From NCBI GenBank assembly GCA_048213135.1, contig PS015304.1, forward strand, positions 14,929 through 38,266: a stretch of 23,338 nt of DNA, given 5' to 3'. The translations under genes and the position numbers were made by a program. Below, piece after piece: positions 8,739 to 18,600 of this stretch (the first letter of the stretch is position 1; every line of letters starts with the position of its first letter). The stretch is from Reclinomonas americana ATCC 50394 (lineage: Eukaryota > Jakobida > Jakobea > Jakobida). The notes beneath the pieces were generated by a model. The model was not told the origin of the DNA and did no database searches. It saw nothing but the letters and a program-made list of their open reading frames with translations.

Positions 8739-11700
8739 ATGGCTTCGTCGTCGCTGACTGTGTGCATGACATGTGTGGAGCGAGTGGAGACGTTTCTGCG
8801 TGCACGCGCCGCACTTTCATCGCAATCGGCGGCGGGTTCGTCGCCGTCGGTGTATGGATTGGATGACATTGATGCGGAGGTGGATCAGGCGGTGATAAGC
8901 GCCGCCTACTTTGAGCGTGTGCAGAAGCCGCTTACAGAGGTGCGTGCGTTATCACACTCTTGCGCGCGCGCGCATTGCGTGCATTGATTGATCAATCTGC
9001 GCGTGCAGTTGTCGTCCAATGCCGATCTGTTGCAGCACATTACGCAACCTGTGGGCTTTCCCGTGCGTTTCTCTTTTTCCACTCTCTGTGCGCGCCCGCG
9101 TGTCGCCGTCTCCTTATGAATGCAATGTGTAGACGGCTCTGCGCATCGTTTCACTCTGCACCGACCTGGTCGCCTGGTGTCACAAGCTGATGGAGGCCGG
9201 CGCCTGTGCTCCGCCTGTCACTGCTATTCCCTCGGCGGCCGACTGTCTGGCACACGTGTCGCGCTTCTTGTCGCAGGCGTTGGTGGCGTGGGAGACTGTG
9301 CCAGCTGCGGAAGGAGTTGCGCGACTTGCTGCGTGCCGCTGGGTGTGTTGCCACTCATGGTGCGTGCGCCCATGCTCGCAGAGTCGCGATGTGTTGGCGC
9401 AGCTGCAGAATGCCACCTTGTCGTTCATCACCTTGTATCAAGGCGTGCCGGCCATGGGCGGCAGCACCATTCTGCACAGACACGCCGTGCTGCCGCCGTG
9501 GGCGCTGAGCAGTTGCTTTTTCCGTCGCGAGATGTGGTTGGTTGGCTGGTGGCATTCGCACAAACCCACACGCGTCTTTGCTCTTTGTGCAGTGGCGTTG
9601 CGCATTTCGAACTTTGCTCGTCGTGCCAGCCAGGACCTGAAAGTGACCAGCGCGGCGTGGAAGGCCATTGTCAAGGTCCTGTGTGCGTTGCCGGTCAGCG
9701 GCGACAACGGCATTGCGCACGACGAGACGTGCTGTCGTGATTGTTGCGTGGCTGCATTCTTCACTTGTCGACAGCAGCGTTACTTATGCCCAACAATGGA
9801 CGCAGTGTGCGCGGTGGCGGAGGTGTTGCTCGACCTGGCGGCCGAGAACTTGGATGCTGCGGTGCAGGTCAGTCATGTTTCTTGATGAACGCACGCGCTT
9901 CTCTCTCTCTCTCTCTCTCTCTCTTTGTATTGCCCTCCCTCTTTCTCTATCACCACGGGTTGTCGATGTAAAAGGCGGCCGGGTGACGTGAGGAGACAAT
10001 CGTCATCGCGGTGCACGCGCGGCCCCAGAATAACTGAATTCTGCCTTTCTCTTTCTCTTCTTCTCTCTTGTTCTCGTTTCCCTCGTCCTTCTTGCTGTCT
10101 CTTCTCCCCCCTGCGATCACCGCTGGGTAGCGCTCCGTGCGCACTGGCATGTGAGACTCCCGGATGTGTGAGACGGAGGCGTGGGAGGGGAGGGAGTTGG
10201 GAGGGCGGGCGGGCGAGCGAGAGAGTGGGTTCGGGGGAGTGAGAGATGGGCGATGCCAGCGGAGACAGATGGCGAAGCACCGTTGCAGCGCGAGACTTGC
10301 TGCTGCTGACGACGCAACTGTGTGTGCTCTCCGACACAGGCCAGCAAGGACGGGGCGGTCGACAGCAAGACGTGGTCGCGTTTCTGCAAGCTGTGTCGCT
10401 TCTTTGTCAGCAACATCACCGCAGTCGTCAAGGTACCGTCGCCGCTCCCACGCGCACGTGCCGACGACAGCCCGCTAACGTTGCTCGCCACAGAGTCCGG
10501 TCGCTGGACTCATGGCCAGCACGTATCCGCGCATCATCGAGCTGGTGGTGCAGCTCAAGTCGCTGGCCGGAGCCGTGGTGGCCTCGCGCCTCACTCCGTC
10601 GCGCCGCAACGAGTTCTCCGAGCCACTCTGCGAATCAGCCGACGCGCTGGCGGCGGCGGTGGTCGACAGTGCGCGTGCCGGCAATCCATCCATGCTCCTC
10701 TCGGTGCATCGCGCCATTCTCTTTGACGATTCGGTCAATGTGCCCGCCGATCGAGGTACGCGGAAGAGAGAGAGAGAGAGAGAGAGTGAGTGGTAACTTT
10801 CCTTTTCTCATTCTCGACAACAGTCTTGCAGCTGTCAAGTTGGGCGCACGCTCGACTGGCACTGCTGGTCACCGTGCTGCTGAACGAGCCCACTCGCGAC
10901 GAGCGTCTCTCGCTGCTCTTCAATCACATGCTCCCGGGCAGCGACGACTCCTCCAGCATCTTTGAGCGGCTGCTCATCGACTCGTACCTGAGCCAGAATC
11001 TGTCGCAGTTGATCACTCGTCGCAGCAGTGGCAGTGCCGCGGAACCGAGTGGTGTGTGTGGCGTGGTGTGCTTGGTGTATGTTTCTCCCTCTCGTTTTGC
11101 TGTTGACAACAACCTTAGCCGTGGCGATGCTGGACTCGGCGGCCATGTGGCTGGCGCTGGTGCGCATGTTCGCCACGCTGTGCACACGCGATGTGGCCTC
11201 GCTCATGTACGCCGATGAGTCGCCGCCGCATGCCGTGTGGGGCCTCCCGTCGTCGATTGTGGAAAGACCATGTGAGTGGTTATTCTGGGTGTGTGTGCAA
11301 GTGCCTCCCGCTTTCCTCACATAATTGTGCAGCCGACGTTTACGCGGCCGTGGAGTCGCTGTTGCTGCGTATGTTAACGCATCCGCACGCTGGGTGTCAT
11401 GCGTTTTTCGCCGGCTACGTGTGGCCGGCGTTTCTGGCCATGTGTGACGAAGCCACTCAGGCGGAGTGGATTTCGCGACTGTTGCAGACGGTATGAGCGC
11501 TCGAGACGTGCAGCCGAGCTTCACGCTCACATGCGTGCTCCCTTGCGCCAGGGTCTGTGCACGCGAGTGGATGTTCCGAGCGCCGTGGAAATACGCAATC
11601 GCATCGCCACGGTCGTGCAGGCTGTCTTTCCCGTGCTGCAGCCGGCTGGCCGTGAGCACGTGCTGGCGGCGCTGGATTCGTGCGGCGGCAGTGACGCTGA

Positions 11701-12670
11701 TCTGCACGCGCTGCGATTCGTGGTCGAGTGCCTGCCAAGCAAACTACCGGAAGCGGTTGTGGTCAAGTGCAGTCACCTTCTCCAGCGCCTGGTGCAACCG
11801 CTCCGCCAGGTGCACAGCTTGCCACTGCCGGTGGCATGTGGCCTGTTCGACTGTGTGGCGGCCATGTTGCACGTCACACCGACAGCCGGCCTCATGCCGA
11901 TTCTCGTGTCGGAGCTGTGTGCGGCCGCCACCTCGTGGATTGATGTGCGCCGCGAGGAGGAAATGTCGCACCCGGTAGGCAGCACACAAAGAGAGAGAGA
12001 GAGAGAAACAACCCTGGTCCTCTGCTCGTGTGCCTCACACACTTACCTTGGATACGCAGGAGCGTGGTCGCGAAATGTGCCTGTCATTCGGTCACGCCAT
12101 GGACGTGTGCAGCCGGCTGTGCACATCGCTGCGTAGCGTAGACCTCGTCAAGATCCTCGAGCGCACCGTGCAGCTGTGGGACTCGATGGATTGGTGCACG
12201 CTGTCTGTGTCACGCTTCCTGCGCGACACCGCCGGCCTCCGCATCGACCCGGTGCAGCAAGTACGTAGCGCATGCCGGCGGCGGGTAGTGACAGTGATCG
12301 TTCTCACTCTTGCTGTTGCATGCAGGCGCCACTGTTTGCGCACCTGCAGATGATTTTTCACCTGCTGCTGGAGCAGCGTCACTGGGCGCAAGTGGTGGAC
12401 TCGCTGCGCACATTCGAGGTGTTCGCCAAGACCACCCGCTTCCAGGAGTACGAAAAGCTGATTCCGTCGGAGAAGAGCGCCAGTGTGGTGACGTACGTGG
12501 CCCACGAGGCGCCGAACGAGCATCTCGAGCGTCTGGTCATGCACCACGCAGCGGAGCACGTGCAGCGTACCGCACAATTCTGCGGCAAGCGTGAACGCGA
12601 GTGGAGCGACATGGTGTCCACGTGGCAACTCAGCAAGCGGAGAAAGGCGGGCGACGACGAGCGAGAATAA
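8739..12670 (+). CDS. FIRRM: FIRRM (C1orf112/FLIP) homolog, FIGNL1-interacting regulator of recombination
   Basis: Fourteen exons close in frame to 868 residues, near the roughly 850 of the human protein: 8739-8939, 9009-9062, 9133-9315, 9382-9511, 9593-9675, 9775-9867, 10340-10432, 10494-10755, 10824-11051, 11119-11271, 11333-11490, 11552-11974, 12060-12260, 12326-12670 (TAA). The product looks all-helical. Matches, in order, to remembered FIRRM: TWSRFCKLCRFFVSNI (about 258); VASRLTPSRRNEFSEPLCES (about 310); IFERLLIDSYLSQNL with DSAAMWLALVRMFATLC; and LLEQRHWAQVVDSLRTFEVFAK (from about 765) before a basic KRRKAGDDERE tail. FIRRM binds the AAA ATPase FIGNL1 and helps clear or limit RAD51 filaments. 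Introns 3, 4 and 6/5-region (9316-9381, 9512-9592, 9676-9774) are multiples of three with no stop, so their removal rests on homology. The intron at 9868-10339 is exceptionally long. Confidence 0.83.
9868..10339 (+). other. Oversized (472-nt) FIRRM intron with CT tracts and G-rich tract
   Basis: Phase-0 GTCAGT donor, CACAG acceptor, and TGCTGACGAC as a likely branch region. Other introns here are mostly under 110 nt. It contains a CT run (9901-9924), a second pyrimidine-rich block (about 10044-10110), and a G-rich tract on the transcript strand (10183-10214) with many runs of three or more G. A small extra exon cannot be excluded: a 58-nt sub-intron beginning GTTGCAG at 10282 would also fit the same acceptor. 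Confidence 0.6.
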
Positions 12671-12691
12671 TCAAGAAAGAAACCGAGTGTA

Positions 12692-13495
12692 TCACTTGTA
12701 CTCATCAATGTGATGCCGTGAGCGTTCCAACTACATGCATGGAATGGGTCAACACAACGCGCCAGCGAGAGGCACTGCATACATGCAAGCGCACCTTGTT
12801 GTTGATAAACACCCACTCCTTGAGATCGTTGTGCTTGTCGGCCTTGAAAATGTAGCCAAACAGCAACGGCACCGGCACCTTGTCGCCCAGCAGCACCACA
12901 TTGACGTAGAAATACTTGTTCTTGTGCGGACACGGCCGTGCCTCCGACACCAGCACTTGCGACACTGCGCGGACGAGAAAATCCCATGTCACACCCACAG
13001 GATCGAGACATGAGACCATGGGGGAAAGACACTCACCGCGGTCAAAGTCGAACGCCGTCTCAAACTCGACTCGATTCACGCGGTGCGGGGCGCCACTCGG
13101 CCGATTCTCACGCACAATGCCCATGTTGCGTACGCGCACCGGTACAATGCTCTGATCCATGGCATTCAGTCGCTCCTGCATCGCACGATCAGCATCGGAA
13201 GAGTTGCACTCAGAGTAAGAGACAGTGATTGAACCATTTCCTCTTGCACGAGTGAGGCCACCCATGCTGCTGTCTTGCGATCCTCCAGAGGAATGAGATC
13301 ATCATCATCCATGTCGTCGTCGGCGACTAGCGAGGCAGCTGCGGCAGGCGCGGACGCAGAGGCACCTTCTGCTGAAGAAGCAGCAGCAGCTGCTGCTGCT
13401 GCAGCGGACTCACTCACAGCCACACTGCGCACCACAGTGCCGAAGCCCGCGGGCTCCTCAGAGAGTGCATCAGTGGGTTTGGAAGCCGAGGCCAT
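12692..13495 (-). CDS. Unrecognised 202-residue protein with acidic/Ala-rich N-terminus
   Basis: Four exons close in phase: 13495-13235, 13175-13037, 12964-12795, 12730-12692 (TGA). Residues 1-60 are Ala/Ser-rich low complexity, followed by DDD(M)DDDD and LIPLEDRKTAAWVASLVQEE. The remaining 110 or so residues look like a beta-rich domain: VPVRVRNMGIVREN, VNRVEFETAFDFDR, KNKYFYVNVVLLGDKVPVP, LLFGYIFKADKHNDL, and a basic tail RSRHHIDEYK. The RxxNxxGI...DF spacing faintly recalls the dynactin p62 (DCTN4) C-terminus, but that is too weak for a call. The first donor is GTTCAATC; the others are GTGAGT and GTGCGC. Its stop is 21 bp from that of FIRRM, in convergent orientation. Confidence 0.75.
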
Positions 13496-13848
13496 CTGAG
13501 GCGAGTGCGGGGGAGGCGGGGCGAAGTGTGAGTGTGGCGCCTATGTGCACATTCACATCACCACCACCACCACCAAAACACGACAAGACCTGTTTTTTTC
13601 GTGCAAAAGTCGACAGCGATGTGGTGAGTGGATGGGTGGGAAGAGGGAGGAAAGGCGTTTGCGATGGAGGCGGATCGTGGCAGAGGACACAGGACGTTTC
13701 TTCATTTCGGTGGTCTCGCGTACGGGCTGCTGCCTTGGCTAACCTGGGCGAGAACGTCGCCTCCTCTGATCTTTTTGTCGCCACACAAATACAACCAGAA
13801 CACAATATGCGTGAGTGCATGTCATTATCGCGATAAGAGAGGCGACAA
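13496..13848. other. Intergenic region between two tandem minus-strand genes (353 bp)
   Basis: Expected to hold the WDR89 homolog's 3' UTR (right part) and the promoter of the 202-aa gene (left part). It has a short (CAC)n run at about 13557-13574 and a T-run near 13592. I see no further gene. Confidence 0.6.
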
Positions 13849-15438
13849 CTACGAAACTGGATGACTGCCGCTGTCGGCGTCGGCGGCTGGCGGATCGCGT
13901 GACCACATGCACAATCGAGAGTCCTCACCACCCGTAATCAGTACCCCGCTCTGTGCAACGATGCTGGGGGTGAGACGCACGATTCGCGCAAGTCGACGTT
14001 TTCTTGGTGACACACGCAACTTGCGACTCCCACACAGCACTGCGTACGACGCTCGCGTGGCCCTTGATCACAGTGAGCACGCTCAATTCGTCGTGCGCCA
14101 GCGATGAAAGCACGACATTTCCGCTGTGGACACAGAGTCAGGAAAAAACTGCGACACAAAAGACCTCGCGCAGCACCTCGCCGCACCTGTCGTCACCGCA
14201 CACCACCAACAACTCCTCCGAGCCCGGCGTGCCGAAGCAGTCCACAATGTAGCTGACGGGCACACCACCAGCCTTCTCCGACACCTCGTCTCGCAGCGCA
14301 GAGGCCTCGTACAGACGATCTTCCTGCTCACGCATACCCCCCACCAATGAGCACACCGCGGCAGGCAAGCACCGACAGCTGCCTTACGCACCGTGTCCAA
14401 CGTCCACACACTAAACGTCTGCGTGCCCGACGTGCAGCACATGAGCACGCCGTCGGTACCAAAGAACGACAAGCTCTGCACCGGATCCTCGGGATTCATG
14501 GCTGCCCCCGCAGTGCCAGGTGAGCAGCAAGCTCAACTCGCGGCCGCCACGAGTGCACGCAACTCGACATCAACGCCTCATCATCATCCTCCTCCCGCAC
14601 ATCGTAGACACACACGAGACCGTCCGAGTCGCCCGCGTACAACATGTGCGTGTTCACCGGGTGGAAGCGCACCTGCGTGACATCGTGCTGATGCACATCC
14701 TCGTATCGCCGCACCACCTCACCCGACGCTGCATCACTGCGCACCACTCAGCGGAATGCGCGCACGCGAATGACAAGGTAGCACCCAAAACAAGACGCAA
14801 CACGACATAGACTGCAGACTCGCAGCCGCACGCCATCAGTGTGCCCTCGGCGTTGACAGACACCGAGTACTTTTCACCTCCAGGCACTGCACTCAGGCAT
14901 GTGAGAGGCGCGCAGCAAGGCACACACAGAGTGTGAGGCACGAAACAGTCATTGAAGACCACAGCGGACTTGAGTGCCTCCACATCCCACACAGCGACAC
15001 TGCCATCGTCGGAGCAGGAGACGAGGTGGCCACTGGAAGGCACCCAGGCCAGGTCCTGAATGCGACCCGAGTGACCCGCCAGAGTGCCTGTGTGTGTGTT
15101 TGTGTCTGGTGATGCACATGCGCATCTGCACGAGCAGCAACAACAACAACAACACGCACCTACAAACGCAAGGCCCGGCAGCGAGTACAGCTTGATGGCA
15201 AAGTCCGAGTTGGCCACGGCCAGCAGCGCGTGTGAGCGTGAGCCCTGCGTGCGCGAAAGTCAGCGAAGTCGACGGGGGAAGAGTGTGCGAAAAGTGTGTG
15301 AAAGTGTGCGGAAAGCCGGTGCGCGTGCGTGTGTGCGTGTGTCAGCGCAACTGCTGGTGGAAGCAACCGCGCGGCCAGAATGTAGGCCGGGTCCTTGCCC
15401 AGTGTGTTCAGCACAGTCTTGCACAAGTGCAACTCCAT
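13849..15438 (-). CDS. WDR89: WDR89-type WD40-repeat protein
   Basis: Nine exons close in frame to 340 residues: 15438-15352, 15244-15160, 15087-14947, 14886-14802, 14736-14564, 14501-14392, 14323-14187, 14123-14021, 13950-13849 (TAG). It forms a single WD40 propeller. Visible blades include GHSGRIQDLAWVPSSGHLVS with SDDGSVAVWDV, HDVTQVRFHPVNTHMLYAGD with SDGLVCVYDVREEDDDEALM, and GHASVVRSAVW with GVLITGGEDSRLCMW. The DDVTQVRFHP...SDGLV...NEEDAL spacing and the terminal TGGEDAQLLLW-like motif are diagnostic of WDR89, whose role is poorly known. It is slightly shorter than human WDR89 (about 387). Four of its eight introns use GTTGCG donors. Intron 3 (14946-14887, 60 nt) is stop-free and in frame, so its removal is likely but not forced. 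It is head-to-head with the XPR1 homolog. Confidence 0.9.
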
Positions 15439-15656
15439 AATGATGATGATTGATCGAATCAAGGGTGCGCACGGCTTTTGTTCCTCACTCGCTCAGAGAG
15501 TCGCACCAAGCACGGCGACAGCGTGTCTTCAAAGACGAAGGGCAGACGGAAGTTGTCATGCCGGGACAAAGTGACTCATGTGTCGCGTTTGCCGTGTTTT
15601 GTGAGTGGCGCTCACTCGTGTGTGCAAGAGAGTGCGTGTAAGGAGGCACACGGAGA
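15439..15656. promoter_or_regulatory. Divergent promoter of the WDR89 and XPR1 homologs (218 bp)
   Basis: This interval separates the two start codons and must hold both 5' UTRs. It contains TGACTCA at 15572-15578, the AP-1/GCN4-type bZIP half-site pair. No TATA box is obvious. Function is inferred from position. Confidence 0.45.
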
Positions 15657-18600
15657 ATGCGCTTTGGCAAGGTGCTGGCGATTTGTGTGTGTTTGAGCAT
15701 GAATCGCATATCAGTTTGCTGAACTGTGCTTTCTCTCGCTGTGCGTTTGTGTTTGCGTGTGTGTGTGTTTGTGTGTGGTACATGTGCAGTACCTGGCGCA
15801 TCATTCGTTGCTTCATCGGGTGAGTGGCACGGCATGTCGCACACACACACACACTCTCTCTCTCACACACACACACACATCGCCCACTGTTTCCGCTGCC
15901 ACCCCTCCACTCTCCGAGTATACAAGCACATACACACGCATGCACACACGCTGTGAGCGCGCATTGACAGATTCGCTTATTCGATCACTCCTTCCCCCCC
16001 GACCAAAGGAATGGCGCTCGTACTATGTCAACTACAAAGGCCTGAAACGGGAGCTCTTGCGCTTTTTGGATGCCACCTCGCCGCGCGCTCAGGTTCCACA
16101 AGTCTCCTCACAACGAGGAGGCGCTGCGCGATCGCGTGATCGCTCATCGCAGCCGTCGTCGCCTCGGGCGACGGGATACGGGTCGACGGGATCGAGCTCT
16201 GCTGCTGCTGGAGGCGCTGGTGACGTGCCACAGCGGCGAGTGCGTGTGGAAATGGTTGAAGTGGAGGAGGTAACTGTAGTGCGTGTGCATGTGCTTCCAT
16301 CCCAGTCGATTCATATGCAGCCACTGATCGCAGGATGTACCGGTGTCGAGTGACGGAGTTGGCGGTGGCACAGTTCCGTCACACGCGTGTCTGCTCGATC
16401 CCCCTGCATACGCTTCTCACCTTCTTGTTGTTGCTGTTGTGCCAGGAGGAGGAGCGATTCTGGTTGCTGCGGCGTGTGCACGATGCGTTCATTGCGGCGC
16501 TGGACGCGGAGATTGTCAAGATTCAGCACTTTTGTGAGGAGCGATGTGCCGGCATTCTGGAGCGTTCGCGTCGGCTAAAGACAGAAGCTGAATCGGTGCG
16601 TGTGTCACGTGCTCTTCTTGCATGATTCTTCATCTTCTCCACGCTGAGTCGTCGCGTGCAGCTGGATCGATCGTCGGCATCGCAGCGTGCACTGATCAAA
16701 TCTGATTACATTCGCCTGTACCGCGATGCCGAGCAGCTGCAGAGTTTTCTCACCATCAACAAGCTCGCCGTGGTCAAGATCACCAAGAAGATGGTGAAAA
16801 CTGTGTCGCGCGCGGCCGCCGCCTTGTGTACACGCGTGACTTTGGGTAAGTCGTCGCTTCTTGTCGTCGTACGCACATTGATGCATCGCTCACTTGCATA
16901 TCTTCCCCACCTTCTCTCATCGCCTGGCAGTTAACACGCGGCCAATGTCGAGCGTCAACTCGTCGGCCACCTCCACCGACTCGGGCAGCGAGACGAGTTC
17001 CCTGGTGGGCGAAAGAAAAGACAAGAGCAAGGCACGCAAGCCGAAAAAGAAGAAGGTGAAGCCAGCCAAGCAGGCACCACAGCTCACAGCAGCGCAGGTA
17101 CTCGTTCCGTGCATCGCTGTTGTTCTTTCTTCCACCTGTCGGCTGACCTCTGCATCCAGGCGGCGGCACTCAGCGAGAGTGAACGACTCGCCAAGACACT
17201 GTTGCTGGAGGATGATGATGACGACGATGAGCTGGGCGATGTCGACGAGGACAGTGAGATTGCCGACGACGATGGGCACGATGATGTCTTGCCGTCCACC
17301 GACGACCTCGATGTGCTGACGCCCCGTGTGGCGCCGGTCACTCCAGCCCCTGCACGTCAATTCGAACCGAAACGCTCGCCACCAATAGCCATCTCGAGCT
17401 CTCTACTCTGTGCGTCCTGTACCTATGCCTGTGCTCGTTGTATTCCTGGAGGCACATCTGAAAATCACTTTCCACAGCCGCTGTCCCAATGGTGACGAGT
17501 GGCTCTGCACCGGAATCTGCCGACATGTTTGGTCGCCACAGTCCCGGCACATCCAGCGACTTGGCGCCACTTCTCTCTCACGCTGTCACGCCTGCTGCAG
17601 CTGCTGGGCGCCCAGTTGCGAATCGCTCGTTGCTTGCGCAAAGTATGTATGTACTCTCGCTGTCGCACTCACGTCCTCATCCCAACTGCGCAGGGCGCAA
17701 GTGATGGTGACACGACAGCAGCAGCCGGCCGATCATTGGGGTACGCGCCGTGTGTTATGTGTGTTTACCGCATGCCATCCAGCCAGCTCAGTATTCTTCC
17801 GTGTACATGCAGTGTTGGTGGCAGTGGTGGTGGCGTGCGGCGATCCACATCGGCTGTCGGTCTGTCGGCCGTTCGTGTTGACGATTCGTACCAGCAGCTC
17901 GCGCAAACAACGGACGCCAACTATCGGGAGCGTCATCGCTCGTACTCCATTCGACCGCACCGGAGTCAGTTGCGTTGTCGCTTCCATGTCTTTTATTTCT
18001 GCGGCAGTAGCAACGGTGATTCAACTGCGACACCCTGTTCGCCTCCAGACGGACTCGCAAAGGCGACTTGGCCAAGTTGCACGCTGCGCACGAGTCGAGT
18101 GACATTAGGATCGCACACGACATTGTGCACAAGAGCAAGGCAGCGTTGCACAGATTGCGCGGCAGTCCGGCATTGCGTGGCGAGCAAGTCAATGAGCTGC
18201 TGCGGGAGATTGAGGAGCAGTACTCGGTCATTTTCAAGGGTGGCAATCATGCGGCTGCGCTGTCGGTGTTGCGCACACCGCGTGTGTTATTCACGCACTG
18301 GGACACTTTTGTGCTGGCCTTCTCGTTGGGTATCAACTTGACGTTGGCCATTGCGCTGGCGTTCATGTTTGGTGTGTCGCACCCGCCGGACCACCACTCC
18401 AAACTGAACGATCCGAAGGCGGTGGCGCCGATTTTCCGTTTTGTGGGCCTCTTCATCCTCTACTTGTGGTTCTACGGTTTCGACTTGCTCATTTGGACGC
18501 GCAACAACATCAATCATGTCTACTTGCTTGATTTTGATCCGCGGCGCACATTAAGTTGGCTCGAGGCATTCAAGGTGCACGCNNNNNNNNNNNNNNNNNN

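Noticed and set aside
9880-10040. Possible C/D-box snoRNA in the long FIRRM intron (TTGATGA near 9882, CTGA near 10036)
   Set aside because: The boxes are too far apart, the C box is imperfect and no terminal stem was found.
10280-10339. Coding segment RDLLLLTTQLCVLSDT in the long FIRRM intron
   Set aside because: It resembles FIRRM, but its frame does not join the next exon, and the same residues are already matched by the exon at 9775-9867. The segment contains the likely branch site.
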